Positions 42,245-51,832 are shown, counted from the first letter of the stretch. The stretch is DNA of 55,106 bases from UBA1732 sp045114455 (GCA_045114455.1 JBGUKN010000095.1:1-55106); one strand, 5' to 3'. Notes: generated from the letters alone by a model not told the origin. Numbers and translations: made by a program.

Positions 42245-43486
42245 TCATTCCCCGGATTCCGCGGACTCTTCCGGCTCGTCTTTCCCGGCGTTCCGCACGG
42301 CTTCGTCCCGGATTTTCTTTTCCAGATACTGTTCGACGGTCACGCCGTCGTAGTCCGGCTCAAGATAGGTCGTTTCCCCGTCTTCCGTCTTCTCCTGCCA
42401 GTCGAGCAGCGCCATGGCGTCGCGCTGGCCGTTCCGCGCGGCGGTTTTGAGCAACAGAGCCGCCTGCCCGACGTCCCGGTCCGTGCCGCGTCCGTAGAGG
42501 TACAGCAGCGCCAGTTCGTACTGGGCATCCGGGTATTTGTTGGTCGCGGTCCGGTGCATGGTCAGCTGTCTGAAGGCCTCGCCGGAGTCCTTCGCGCAGC
42601 CGAGCCCGCGCGCCGCGCAGATGCCGAGATAGACATGGACGTCCTCGTTCGCCGGATCGGAGGCCGCCATTTTGAAACTGTAGTACGCCTGAGCGTATTT
42701 CCCGATGGCATCCTGCGGCGTAGCGGCCTGTCCCGCCTCGGCGAACGCCTTCTGTCCGGATTCATAGAATTCCTGCGCGTGGGAATAGTTCACCTGTTCG
42801 GAAATCCCCTTGACCACCTGAAGGAGGGTAAACGGGATCATCAGAAACGCGATATAGAAGCATGGTTTGGCATATTTCGGCGGCTTGTGAACGTGTTCGG
42901 GGATATGCTCCGGCTTCTCCCCGGCTTTCCATTTCGAGCGGACGTAGCCCAGCTGGTTGTGTGACGGAGCGGTTTTGCCGAACAGAACATCATTGTATGT
43001 GATGATGCAGAGTCGGATGGAGATCAGCACCGAAACGAGCTCGCCGATAAATCCGCCGATGTTCGACTGCCGGACCATGGCAATCATGTCCAGCACGCCG
43101 CCGACGATCCCGAGGATCGCCACGATGCGGAACAGCCATTTTGCCGCATTGGACCGGGTCGTCCGCAGCGTTACGCCGAACGCCGGAAACACCACGATCA
43201 GCGGAAGCAGAAGCCATGCGTAAACGCGGACCACGATATCCAGAGACGGCGGGAATCCCGGCAGATGGGGCAGGATAAAAAGAGCCGGCTCGACAACAAG
43301 AAGCATTAAGCCGCCCAGGACGAAAAACAGAATGCCGAGCCGTTTCAGCACGCGGGAATCGTGCAAAGCCTTCTTCGACGACTTCGCATCCAGCGCCAGA
43401 AGGCGGGCCTCCGTGGAGCCGGGGGCATATTCCGGGGCGGAGGATGCGGTCGGCTCGGTGGGATTCTGTTCGGGTTCGCTGCTCAT
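42245..43486 (-). CDS. Membrane protein with cytoplasmic-type N-tail and Sel1-like repeats
   Basis: Unrecognised 413-residue protein. An acidic, Pro-rich N-terminus with YAPGS leads to four or five hydrophobic segments between about residues 52 and 225, then SHNQLGYVRSKWKAGEKPEH before the last of them. The C-terminal half has TPR/Sel1-type helices (HVYLGICAARGLGCAKDSGE and ELALLYLYGRGTDRDVGQAA). Such repeats bind proteins. The ATG at 43486 was chosen over 43516 because it starts the conserved N-tail shared with its paralogue at 43640-44464. GAGGAG is 11 bases upstream. Function unknown. Confidence 0.75.
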   Translation of the reverse strand: MSSEPEQNPTEPTASSAPEYAPGSTEARLLALDAKSSKKALHDSRVLKRLGILFFVLGGLMLLVVEPALFILPHLPGFPPSLDIVVRVYAWLLLPLIVVFPAFGVTLRTTRSNAAKWLFRIVAILGIVGGVLDMIAMVRQSNIGGFIGELVSVLISIRLCIITYNDVLFGKTAPSHNQLGYVRSKWKAGEKPEHIPEHVHKPPKYAKPCFYIAFLMIPFTLLQVVKGISEQVNYSHAQEFYESGQKAFAEAGQAATPQDAIGKYAQAYYSFKMAASDPANEDVHVYLGICAARGLGCAKDSGEAFRQLTMHRTATNKYPDAQYELALLYLYGRGTDRDVGQAALLLKTAARNGQRDAMALLDWQEKTEDGETTYLEPDYDGVTVEQYLEKKIRDEAVRNAGKDEPEESAESGE

Positions 43487-43540
43487 GGGGTCGGACTCCT
43501 CGGAGTGAAAGTACAAAAAATGTAAAAAAAGACTTTATAT

Positions 43541-43569
43541 ATTATACTACACGAGGCAGACTTTTACAA
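43541..43569 (-). promoter_or_regulatory. promoter of the Sel1 membrane-protein gene
   Basis: Minus strand: -35 TTGTAA, 17-bp spacer, -10 TATAAT, about 55 bases before the ATG. Confidence 0.55.
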
Positions 43570-43639
43570 ATCGAAACCCGAATATTTCAGACAAAAACTC
43601 CGAGGAACAGGCTGACATTTTACAGCCTGCGGAACGTTG

Positions 43640-44464
43640 TCACTCCAGCCAGCCCTTGTTCGCGGCCACCACGAGCCATACGAAAAACAGCGGCAGATAC
43701 ACGAGGCCGAACGCCGCGATGCCCGTGATCAGTTTCTCACTAAAACCGGGTTCGCGGAACCTGGCCGGAGGCGGAATCCTGTCCGGTTCCAGCCCCGCTT
43801 CACGTTTTTTCCACACATATTTGATCTGGGCATAGGTAAACCTGCCCGTGCCGAACAGATTCGGATTGAACGTCGCCCTGCAGGTCAGCGGAGCAAAGAT
43901 CAGGCCGAACACCCCCAGGGAAAAAACAAGGAACTGCCCATTATCCTTCTCCATGATCTCGGCCGGAGTCAGACGCCGGAACCTGCCGTCCAGCGCGGTG
44001 CAGAACAAGTCGGACACCACATAAACCAGAATGACGGCGGCGAAAAGGGCCGCTTCGACCGCCGCGATCCGGATGACCAGTTTCGCAAACGAGGACCGGA
44101 AGGCCAGGAACGTCACGAGCAGGCAGACAAATGAAAGCTCGAACGGGCCGACGAACAGCAAAACGGCGAAAGGATTAAATATTTTTTCCTGGATGAGAAA
44201 AAAGGTAAGGTTGAGCGAGAGTACCCCGGTTATCGGAAATGAAAAAAGAAGGATCATGCCGAGAAAATTCCTCATGCAGACCAGAAAACGGGCGTCGCAG
44301 TATGTCCTTTTCAGCTCGTCCGGCGGCATCTTCGCGAGACGGTCCTGCGCGGACCCGGGCGCGTACCGTCCGGCGGCGGGTGCCTTCTCCGGGTCGGAAA
44401 GGGAAGACGCGGCGGCTTCGGCGGATGCTTCAGATGAAGAGCTCTGTTCGGGTTCCTGTGTCAT
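43640..44464 (-). CDS. Membrane protein, paralogue of the Sel1 protein
   Basis: Unrecognised 274-residue protein. It shares with its neighbour an EPEQ-started acidic N-tail, the YAPGS box near residue 34, four or five membrane segments, and FTYAQIKYVWKKREAGLEPD (compare QLGYVRSKWKAGEKPEH) before the last hydrophobic segment. It lacks the Sel1 tail. The pair looks like an old duplication in which one copy gained or kept the repeat domain. It has its own promoter. The role is unknown. Confidence 0.75.
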   Translation of the reverse strand: MTQEPEQSSSSEASAEAAASSLSDPEKAPAAGRYAPGSAQDRLAKMPPDELKRTYCDARFLVCMRNFLGMILLFSFPITGVLSLNLTFFLIQEKIFNPFAVLLFVGPFELSFVCLLVTFLAFRSSFAKLVIRIAAVEAALFAAVILVYVVSDLFCTALDGRFRRLTPAEIMEKDNGQFLVFSLGVFGLIFAPLTCRATFNPNLFGTGRFTYAQIKYVWKKREAGLEPDRIPPPARFREPGFSEKLITGIAAFGLVYLPLFFVWLVVAANKGWLE

Positions 44465-44508
44465 GGTTCGGATTCACGTTTCGCGGCAAACAATTATTCT
44501 TTTACCAA

Positions 44509-44537
44509 AATATACAATAGTTTTCCCTGAAATGCAA
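44509..44537 (-). promoter_or_regulatory. promoter of the short membrane-protein paralogue
   Basis: Minus strand: -35 TTGCAT, 17-bp spacer, -10 TATATT, with TG directly upstream. Confidence 0.65.
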
Positions 44538-44564
44538 CCTGATTTTCAGATTGTTTATAAAAAA

Positions 44565-46073
44565 CTATCTGAGCTCGCGGAGCCCGTAGAGGCGTTCGAT
44601 CAGGCGGTCCGCGGCGGACTGGCCGCCGCTTCGGTACGCGCGCAGCACGGCGCACTCTTCCGCACGCGTGGCACGGCAGACGGGCAGACGTTTCAGGATC
44701 GCGATCTTCACCTGCGGAAAGGGCTTGCCGGATTCCGAGGCGACAAGCCGGTACCAGCGGTCGACGACCGCGCTGTTCATGACCGCCGCCAGAAAATGTA
44801 AAGAGTACGTCCCGGGACGCGGCGCGGTGCCGTGCAAAGTGTTTGCGTAGTAATACTTTCCGGTGGGATCGCAGGCGGCGACGATGCGGTCGGCAGTCTG
44901 GCGCGACAGGATCTTCGGGCGTTCGAAGACGTCCGGCGTGCGCATCCGCAGACCGGGCGGGCGCTTCCCGAGGCGGGCGGCCTCGAGGGCGTTCATGCGG
45001 ACCGGGTCGTAGTCAATCCAGCGGGCTGCGGGCGTGACCTTCATGCGGACGACATCGCGTCCGGTGAGGAGCGGCTTCGGATTCGCGGCGCATTCCGGCG
45101 AGCTTACGAAAAGCTCTTTGCCGACCGTGCCCTGGATCACGCCGTCGCGCACGTCGGCGACCTCGCCGAGCGGGACGCTGTGCGCACGGATCGTCCGCAG
45201 GAACGCGCCGTCGGCGCAGAGACCGGCGACGATGCGGCAGCCCGGAAACGTTAGGATATCGGCGGCGGCCACATCCCCGGCGTCATCGATGCGTACGCGA
45301 CCGTCGGGGGGCATGGGCTCGCGCCGGAAGATCACCGCTGCGGAATCCACCACGGCTTTCCCGAAGAGCTTCGGCGGAAGCGACGAGGCGGAGATCAGGC
45401 GCTGTTCGGTCAGGAGCCAGCGGCGCATGGCGGCTCCCTGCGTATTGAGAAGCAGTCGGTCCGGCGCCAGCCAGCCGCACACGCCGCCTTCCCGCGCCAG
45501 CCTCGCGCCAAGTTCAATAAAAAGCGAAAACAGGTTGAACCGTCCGTTCGTGAAACGGTATTCCGCGCGCAGACGGCGTTTATCCGTCTCTGATATCGCA
45601 TCAATGGGCACGAACGGCGGATTGCCGAGCACAAGGTCGAACGAAGCCGCCGGAAACACCTTTTTCCGCAAAGCGTCGGCGCAGACGATTCGCGGTGCAC
45701 CGGGCATCCCGGCCAGGCTCAGGTAAAGCCAGCGGAGACGCAGCGCGGCGACCTCGGCAGCAAGCGGCTGGAGCTCGATCCCGCAGATATTTTCCGGCTT
45801 CGGCAGAACGCCGAACCTGTCATGCAGGACGCGCATGGCGGCGGCCAGGAATGCGCCGCAGCCGCATGCGGGGTCGATGATGCGGAGACGCGGCACGGTT
45901 TTTCTGTTCAGGTCGGGCAGGGCGTCCAGTGCGTCGGATACGATGCGTTCGGCAACAGGGCGCGGGGTGTAGTAGATGCCGTCGCGTTTACGGAACGGCG
46001 CGAGCGCGGCGGCGCAGAGCGGTTCGAGTTCGTCTATCCTCAAGACATGTCTGTCCGGACGGGGACGCGGCAT
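44565..46073 (-). CDS. Orphan N6-adenine DNA methyltransferase (Eco57I/TaqI-like)
   Basis: A 502-residue gamma-class methyltransferase. Motif I is IIDPACGCGAFLAAAM near residue 60, the acidic motif II is GIELQPLAAEVAAL, and motif IV is VLGNPPFVP near 150. The C-terminal half resembles the TaqI-type target recognition domain (LGEVADVRDGVIQGTVGKEL). No nuclease domain is fused and no restriction gene is adjacent, so it is an orphan or a protein-methylating relative; DNA methylation is the likelier role. The ATG at 46073 is 2 bp after the rluD stop. Confidence 0.82.
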   Translation of the reverse strand: MPRPRPDRHVLRIDELEPLCAAALAPFRKRDGIYYTPRPVAERIVSDALDALPDLNRKTVPRLRIIDPACGCGAFLAAAMRVLHDRFGVLPKPENICGIELQPLAAEVAALRLRWLYLSLAGMPGAPRIVCADALRKKVFPAASFDLVLGNPPFVPIDAISETDKRRLRAEYRFTNGRFNLFSLFIELGARLAREGGVCGWLAPDRLLLNTQGAAMRRWLLTEQRLISASSLPPKLFGKAVVDSAAVIFRREPMPPDGRVRIDDAGDVAAADILTFPGCRIVAGLCADGAFLRTIRAHSVPLGEVADVRDGVIQGTVGKELFVSSPECAANPKPLLTGRDVVRMKVTPAARWIDYDPVRMNALEAARLGKRPPGLRMRTPDVFERPKILSRQTADRIVAACDPTGKYYYANTLHGTAPRPGTYSLHFLAAVMNSAVVDRWYRLVASESGKPFPQVKIAILKRLPVCRATRAEECAVLRAYRSGGQSAADRLIERLYGLRELR

Positions 46074-46075
46074 GC

Positions 46076-47032
46076 TCAGTCGGCTTCCCGGAACGCCTGG
46101 ATGATCGCGAGGAAATCGTCCGGGATCGGCGCCTCGAACTCCAGGCGTTCGCCGGTCACGGGGTGCTGGAACGAGATGCGGCGCGCATGAAGCATCTGGC
46201 GGGGAGCCGGCGAGGAACGCCCGCGGTTGTAGAGCTTGTCGCCGACGATCGGGTAGTCCTTGTACGACAGGTGGACGCGGATCTGGTGCGTGCGGCCGGT
46301 GTGCGGGTGCATCTCCATGACGGCGACCTTGCGGCCGTCCCAGAGCCCTTTGCGGATGAGCTTCCACGTCGTAACCGCTTCGCGTCCCTGCCCCGCCCGC
46401 GCGATTGCCATGCGTTTGTGGTCGGGGTGGCGCATGATGGGGGCGTTGACCACGTTCACGGGCGGCGAGGGCCAGCCGTGGACGATGGCGAGGTAGGTCT
46501 TCTGCACGTCGCGGTCGGCAAACGACTTCGCGAGCTTCCTCAATGCCTTCGCGGTCTTCGCGATGACGAGCGCGCCGCTGGTGTCCTTGTCCAGGCGGTG
46601 CACGATGCCGGGCCGCATGGCGTCGAAATCCTCGTCGTCGAGCCCGGGTTCGCGCCCAAGCACGGCGTTCACCACGGTCCCGTGCCAGTTGCCCGCCGCC
46701 GGATGCACCACCATGCCCGCGGGCTTGTTGATAACCAGCAGCACGTCGTCTTCGTAGATCACGTCCAGCGGGATGTCTTCGCCTTCAGCCTTCAGGGGAA
46801 CGGCGGGAAGGTCGTCGGTCAGGACGACCCTGGACCCGGCGGGAAATTTGAGGCGGGGAATATCGCAGACCTTGCCGTCGACCGTGAGCTTGCCGTCGCG
46901 GATCAGCTTCTGGATATGCGTCCGGGAGAGGTCGGGACAGCGCGCGGACAGCGCCTGGTCGATGCGCTCGTCCGCATCGTATTCGTCGAGCGTGAACTCG
47001 TAGACTTCTCCGGTTCCGGGTTCGTCAGGCAT
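46076..47032 (-). CDS. rluD: 23S rRNA pseudouridine synthase, RluA/RluD family
   Basis: A 318-residue enzyme that converts uridine to pseudouridine, most likely in helix 69 of 23S rRNA as RluD does. An S4 RNA-binding domain (ERIDQALSARCPDLSRTHIQ) comes first. The catalytic Asp is in GIVHRLDKDTSGALVIAK near residue 150, and HPHTGRTHQIRVHL follows. The N-terminal S4 domain favours RluD over RluA. The ATG overlaps the lgt stop by 8 bases, so translation is coupled. Confidence 0.92.
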   Translation of the reverse strand: MPDEPGTGEVYEFTLDEYDADERIDQALSARCPDLSRTHIQKLIRDGKLTVDGKVCDIPRLKFPAGSRVVLTDDLPAVPLKAEGEDIPLDVIYEDDVLLVINKPAGMVVHPAAGNWHGTVVNAVLGREPGLDDEDFDAMRPGIVHRLDKDTSGALVIAKTAKALRKLAKSFADRDVQKTYLAIVHGWPSPPVNVVNAPIMRHPDHKRMAIARAGQGREAVTTWKLIRKGLWDGRKVAVMEMHPHTGRTHQIRVHLSYKDYPIVGDKLYNRGRSSPAPRQMLHARRISFQHPVTGERLEFEAPIPDDFLAIIQAFREAD

Positions 47033-47918
47033 CGGCGGGGTCCTCTTCCTGGTTCTCTTCCCGCTTGCGCCCGAGCCTGCGTGCCGTGAGGTAGACGGCG
47101 ATGCCGCCGGGGATGGCGATCGCCACCGCGATGAACTGCGACGGCGTGAGGCCGAGGATGGAATCGGTGTGATCGCCGCGCATGAATTCGATCAGGAAGC
47201 GCATCACGCCGTAGAGGATCAGGTAGATCCCGCCGATCGTGCCCGCGTATTTGCGTTTCCGCAGCAGCAGGAGCAGCACAATGCACATCAGGACGTTCCC
47301 GGCGGATTCGAAGAGCTGGACCGGGTAGACCGGCTCGGAACCGCTCGTCAGGAGCGACGGATAGCGGTACGCCGCGGCGGACCCGACGGGAAACCGCACG
47401 GCGAACGGAAAGTTCTGCGGCGCGGGCTTGCCGAAGCAGCAGCCCTGCATGAAACAGCTGATGCGGCCGAACGCGTGGGCGAGCGCCATGGCGGGACCGA
47501 GGATGTCGAGCAGCGCGAGGATGCTGATGTCCCTGCGCGGTTCGGAACCGTCCGCGGGCTTCTTCTCCTTCAGTCCGAGCAGACGACGCACGGTCGGCCA
47601 TTTGGCGTAGAGGCATTCGGCGATGAATGCCAGGATGAACCCGCCGTAGAAGACGAGCCCGCCTTCGTGCACGTTCAGGATCGCCAGGATGCCGCGTCCC
47701 CGGAACTGGTCCCGGAACTGCACCACATAAAAAATGCGCGCGCCGATCACGCCCGCGAAGAGCGCGATCATGGCGATGTTGTAAATCTGGTCGGTCGTGA
47801 GGCCGGCGTACCGCCTGAGCTTCAGGAGCAGGCAGAACGATGCCAGGAACCCGATGCCGATGAAAATGCCGTACCAGTGGACGGCGAAGGAACCGATGTG
47901 AAACGCGATGGGATACAT
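47025..47918 (-). CDS. lgt: Prolipoprotein diacylglyceryl transferase
   Basis: Lgt attaches diacylglycerol to the lipobox Cys of prolipoproteins at the inner membrane. The 297-residue protein has seven hydrophobic segments, IGSFAVHWYGIFIGIGFLAS at the start, VFYGGF, GRISCFMQGCCFGKP near residue 155, and PVQLFES. About 20 extra residues (KEKKPADGSEPRRD) sit in a loop before the signature. TTTGGAG precedes the ATG at 47918; longer frames upstream cross the divergent dedA and were rejected. It heads the lgt-rluD-methyltransferase unit. Confidence 0.95.
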   Translation of the reverse strand: MYPIAFHIGSFAVHWYGIFIGIGFLASFCLLLKLRRYAGLTTDQIYNIAMIALFAGVIGARIFYVVQFRDQFRGRGILAILNVHEGGLVFYGGFILAFIAECLYAKWPTVRRLLGLKEKKPADGSEPRRDISILALLDILGPAMALAHAFGRISCFMQGCCFGKPAPQNFPFAVRFPVGSAAAYRYPSLLTSGSEPVYPVQLFESAGNVLMCIVLLLLLRKRKYAGTIGGIYLILYGVMRFLIEFMRGDHTDSILGLTPSQFIAVAIAIPGGIAVYLTARRLGRKREENQEEDPADA

Positions 47919-48123
47919 TTTTTCTCCAAAGTCAGCAAAAAAAACGAAAAAACACTGGAAAAAACGGGATTTCGCGGATACATTAATTGAAACGTGTTTT
48001 TTCCGGCGGGATCCCCGAAGGAAAACCGTATTTAAAAGTAGCATCTTCCGCAGAAAATTCCAGTACAAAACACCCGGCGGATGCGAAAAAACCCGAAAAT
48101 TACCCCGGACAGAAAGGCCCGCC

Positions 48124-48861
48124 ATGACTGAAACCCTCGCCAGCCACATCGAATACTTTGCGAATTTCGCCCACACCGCCCCGCTGCTCTTTTTCTTCTT
48201 CATCTTCCTCTTCATGACCATCGAAAGCTCGTTCATCCCGTTCCCGAGCGAGGTCGTCATGATCCCCGCCGGGTTCCTGATCTGGCGGTATCCGCTGACG
48301 CCGTCGCACGCGCTGGACGCGGCGATCGTGATCGCGGTCGGGCTGTGCGGTTCCATGGCGGGCGCCTACATCAACTACTTCCTGTCGAAATGGCTCGGCC
48401 GCCCCGTGCTCCATACGCTGCTGAGGAAATACGGCAAATTCATTCTCATGTCGGAACAGTCGCTGGACCGCGCGGAGGAGATCTTCCGCGAATACGGCGA
48501 GGTCGTCACGTTCATCTCCCGTCTGCTCCCGGCGATCCGCCAGCTCATCTCCATCCCCGCCGGCCTCTCCCACATGAACCTCTTCCGGTTCACGCTCTTC
48601 ACCGCGCTCGGCGCGGGCCTCTGGACGGCGGTGCTGACGCTGCTCGGCGTGTGGTTCGGCCACGCGACCGGCGATATGACCTATCTTGAAATGATCAACA
48701 AGGGCAAAGAGATCATTCAGGAGCATTACCTGTGGATCTTCGCCGGATGCGCCGTGCTGTTCGTCGGCTACATTTTCGTCCACCGGAAGATCATGGGCTC
48801 GAAGAAGAAAGCGCCGGAAACCTCCGAAACGGCGGAAAAGACCGAGGCGAAAGAGGCCTGA
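48124..48861 (+). CDS. DedA-family membrane protein
   Basis: A 245-residue inner-membrane protein. The re-entrant loop motif is ESSFIPFPSEVVMIPAGFL near residues 36-54, the second is FISRLLPAIRQLISIPAG near 138-155, and there are about five hydrophobic segments, then a charged Lys/Glu/Thr tail. DedA/UPF0126-type proteins flip lipid carriers such as undecaprenyl phosphate or phosphatidylethanolamine; which one here is unknown. The ATG at 48124 has AAAGG upstream. comM starts 3 bp after the stop. Confidence 0.9.
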   Translation: MTETLASHIEYFANFAHTAPLLFFFFIFLFMTIESSFIPFPSEVVMIPAGFLIWRYPLTPSHALDAAIVIAVGLCGSMAGAYINYFLSKWLGRPVLHTLLRKYGKFILMSEQSLDRAEEIFREYGEVVTFISRLLPAIRQLISIPAGLSHMNLFRFTLFTALGAGLWTAVLTLLGVWFGHATGDMTYLEMINKGKEIIQEHYLWIFAGCAVLFVGYIFVHRKIMGSKKKAPETSETAEKTEAKEA

Positions 48862-48864
48862 TCC

Positions 48865-50403
48865 ATGCTCACGGGAACATACTCCGCCACGCTCATCGGG
48901 ATCGACGCGGTCGCCGTCGAGATCGAAGTCCACGCGTCCGGCGCGGGCGAGGGAGTCAATGTTTCCATCGTGGGACTGCCCGACGCGGCGGTCCGGGAGA
49001 GCAAGGAGCGCATCCGCAGTGCGCTTTACGCCGCCGGGTTGCGGCATCCCGAGGGATTCACGCTCGTGAACCTCGCACCTGCCGACATCCGCAAGGAAGG
49101 CACGGCGTTCGATCTGCCGATCGCGCTTGCGCTGGCATCAGCCGCCGGAGCGTTCCCGAAGGAAACGCTCGAAGACGCCATGATCCTCGGCGAACTCGCG
49201 CTCGACAGTTCCGTCCGCTCGGTGAAGGGCGTCCTGCCCGCCGCGCTCCTCGCGAAGCAGATGCCGCAGATCCATACCCTGATTGTCCCGGCGGACAACG
49301 CCCGCGAGGCGGCGACCGTGCTGCCGCATATCCGCGTGTTTGCGGTCAATTCCCTCACGGACGCCATCCGCGCCCTCTCCGGCGAACTCCTCCCGCTCTC
49401 GAACAACGACGGCGCGGTCTTCCTGGAGCCGGACTGGGACGGCATCCCGGATTTCGCGGAAGTGAAGGGACAGGCCGCTGCCAAACGCGCACTGGAGATC
49501 GCCGCCGCGGGCGGACACAACGTGATCTTCATCGGGCCGCCCGGTTCCGGCAAGAGCATGCTCGCACAGCGCATGCCCGGCATCCTGCCGCCCATGACCG
49601 AGGAGGAGACGCTCGAGACCAGCAAGATCCATTCCGTGCTCGGACTGCTCCCGCCCGACACGCCGCTTCTCCGCAAACGCCCGTTCCGCGCGCCGCATCA
49701 CACGGTCAGCGACGCCGGACTCATCGGCGGCGGGACCAATCCCCAGCCCGGCGAGATCAGCCTCGCTCATAACGGCGTACTCTTTCTGGACGAGCTTCCC
49801 GAATTCAAGCGCAGCACGCTCGAAGTGCTCCGCCAGCCGCTCGAAAACGGCGAAGTCTCCATCAGCCGCGCCGCAGGCAGCTTCATCTTCCCCTGCCGGT
49901 TCCTCCTGATCGCCGCCATGAACCCGTGTCCCTGCGGACACCTCGGCGACCGCCGCCACCGCTGTTCCTGCCGTTCGCTCCAGATCCAGCAGTACCGCGC
50001 AAAGATTTCCGGGCCGCTGCTCGACCGCATCGACCTTCATGTGAACGTGGAGGCTCTTTCCGACGCCGAACTCGTCTCGACGCGTCCGGCGGAATCCAGC
50101 GCGGTCATCCGCGCCCGGTGCATCGCCGCACGCGACATCCAGACGCGCCGCTACGGACGGGACAGCCGCGTACGCTGCAACGCCATGATGGGACCCGCGC
50201 ACCTGACGAAATACTGCGTGCTGGATCCCCAGCTCCAGACCATGATCCGCCACGCGATCAACGAATTCGGATTGTCGGCACGCGCCTACGACCGCATCCT
50301 GCGCGTCGCCCGTACCATCGCCGACCTCGCGGGTTCCGAGACGATCCGCCGCGAACACCTCTTCGAGGCGATCGGCTACCGCGCGCTCGACCGGAAAGCC
50401 TGA
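48865..50403 (+). CDS. comM: ComM/YifB-type magnesium-chelatase-like AAA+ ATPase
   Basis: ComM is a helicase that promotes branch migration in natural transformation. The 512-residue protein has the N-terminal Lon-like ChlI domain (VNVSIVGLPDAAVRESKERI), then Walker A GPPGSGKSM near residue 225, Walker B VLFLDELPEF near 303, and a Mg-chelatase C-terminal domain with LSARAYDRILRVARTIADL. The Cys-rich NPCPCGHLGD loop is usual in the family. No other competence gene is nearby. It is convergent with rarA, 10 bp apart. Confidence 0.95.
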   Translation: MLTGTYSATLIGIDAVAVEIEVHASGAGEGVNVSIVGLPDAAVRESKERIRSALYAAGLRHPEGFTLVNLAPADIRKEGTAFDLPIALALASAAGAFPKETLEDAMILGELALDSSVRSVKGVLPAALLAKQMPQIHTLIVPADNAREAATVLPHIRVFAVNSLTDAIRALSGELLPLSNNDGAVFLEPDWDGIPDFAEVKGQAAAKRALEIAAAGGHNVIFIGPPGSGKSMLAQRMPGILPPMTEEETLETSKIHSVLGLLPPDTPLLRKRPFRAPHHTVSDAGLIGGGTNPQPGEISLAHNGVLFLDELPEFKRSTLEVLRQPLENGEVSISRAAGSFIFPCRFLLIAAMNPCPCGHLGDRRHRCSCRSLQIQQYRAKISGPLLDRIDLHVNVEALSDAELVSTRPAESSAVIRARCIAARDIQTRRYGRDSRVRCNAMMGPAHLTKYCVLDPQLQTMIRHAINEFGLSARAYDRILRVARTIADLAGSETIRREHLFEAIGYRALDRKA

Positions 50404-50413
50404 CGCGCCGGGT

Positions 50414-51784
50414 TTATTTGTCTTCCTTTTTTCCTTCGTCCGAATCCGGCTCGGCGCCGGGCGCATGGTCGCGCTTCATCTGCGCCTGCTTCTCGCGGCG
50501 CAGACGGTTCCAGTAGTCCAAACGTTTGCGGATTTCGCGCTCGAATCCGCGATCCGGCGGGTTGTAGAGCTTCGTGCGCGGCATGCCGTCCGGGAAATAA
50601 TTCTGCCCGGAGAAAGCGTCCGGGAGGTCCTGGTCGTACTGATATCCGTCCCCGTAGCCAAGTTCCTTCATGAGTTTCGTCGGAGCGTTCAGGATATGGG
50701 CAGGCGGCATGAGGGAGGAATACTTCTTCGCGGCGCGGAGTGCGCTGCCCCACGCCACATACGCGCTGTTCGATTTCGGCGCGGTCGCCAGGTAGATCAC
50801 GAGCTCGGCGATGGCGATGTCTCCCTCGGGCGAGCCGAGGCGTTCGTAGGTGTCCCAGCAGGACACCGCCACCTGAAGCGCGTTCGGATCGGCGAGGCTC
50901 ACGTCCTCCATGGAGAACCGCGTGAGACGACGCAGGAGATAGAGCGGGTCTTCGCCGCCCTCGATCATGCGCGCCGCCCAGTACAGCGCGGCATCCACGT
51001 CGGACCCGCGCAGGGATTTGTGAAGCGCACTGATGAGGTTGTAATGCCCCTCGCGGTCCTTGTCGTAGACCGGGGCGCGCTGGCGGACCAGCTGGGAAAG
51101 CCGTTTGGAGTCGATCTCCTCGCCCTCGGCGGCGAGGTCGTAAACGGACTCCATGAGGTTGATGAGGTAGCGTCCGTCGCCGTCGGCCAGCCCGGGCAGC
51201 GTTTTGCGCGCCTCTTCGGACAACGGCAGAGGCATGCCGGACAGCTCCTCGGCGCGTTTCATGATCCTATCAAGCGCGGCCTCATCCAGCGGCTTCATGA
51301 CGAAGACTTTGCACCGGGACAAAAGTGCGCTGTTCAGTTCGAACGACGGATTCTCGGTGGTCGCGCCGACCAGCGTGACCGTGCCGTTCTCCACGAACGG
51401 CAGGAAACCGTCCTGCTGGGCGCGGTTGAAACGGTGGATCTCGTCGACGAAGAGAAGCGTGCCCTGGCCCGCGGCGCGGCGTTTCGCCGCCTCGTCGAAC
51501 GCCTTGCGGAGCTCGGCGATGCCGGAGAAAACGGCGGAAAGCGCGACGAAGTGCATGCTGGTGGTATGCGCCATGATGCGGGCGACCGTGGTCTTGCCGC
51601 AGCCGGGCGGCCCCCACAAAATGAAGCTGCTCAGGCGTCCGCTTTCGATCATGCGGCGCAACGGAGCGTCCGGCCCGAGCAGATGATCCTGCCCGACCAC
51701 CTCCTCAAGCGTGCGCGGACGCATCCGGTCGGCAAGAGGTGACTTCAGAAACGCCGAAAAGAGACTGCCCTGTTCGTCATCCAT
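50414..51784 (-). CDS. rarA: Replication-associated recombination protein A (MgsA/RarA)
   Basis: RarA is an AAA+ ATPase that acts at stalled forks, related to clamp-loader subunits. The 456-residue protein has ADRMRPRTLEEVVGQDHLLG at the start, Walker A WGPPGCGKTTVARI near residue 58, Walker B FVDEIHRFN near 111, and the C-terminal MgsA domain with AALYWAARMIEGGEDPLYLL and MPPAHILNAPTKLMKELGYG. No Shine-Dalgarno is seen before the ATG. It follows hisB by 48 bp and may be read from the hisB promoter. With priA it adds to the fork-repair set. Confidence 0.95.
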   Translation of the reverse strand: MDDEQGSLFSAFLKSPLADRMRPRTLEEVVGQDHLLGPDAPLRRMIESGRLSSFILWGPPGCGKTTVARIMAHTTSMHFVALSAVFSGIAELRKAFDEAAKRRAAGQGTLLFVDEIHRFNRAQQDGFLPFVENGTVTLVGATTENPSFELNSALLSRCKVFVMKPLDEAALDRIMKRAEELSGMPLPLSEEARKTLPGLADGDGRYLINLMESVYDLAAEGEEIDSKRLSQLVRQRAPVYDKDREGHYNLISALHKSLRGSDVDAALYWAARMIEGGEDPLYLLRRLTRFSMEDVSLADPNALQVAVSCWDTYERLGSPEGDIAIAELVIYLATAPKSNSAYVAWGSALRAAKKYSSLMPPAHILNAPTKLMKELGYGDGYQYDQDLPDAFSGQNYFPDGMPRTKLYNPPDRGFEREIRKRLDYWNRLRREKQAQMKRDHAPGAEPDSDEGKKEDK

Positions 51785-51832
51785 GGCAAGGAAGCCCGTT
51801 CAGAAAAAAGTCCGGATCGAAGCGGAAAAGAG

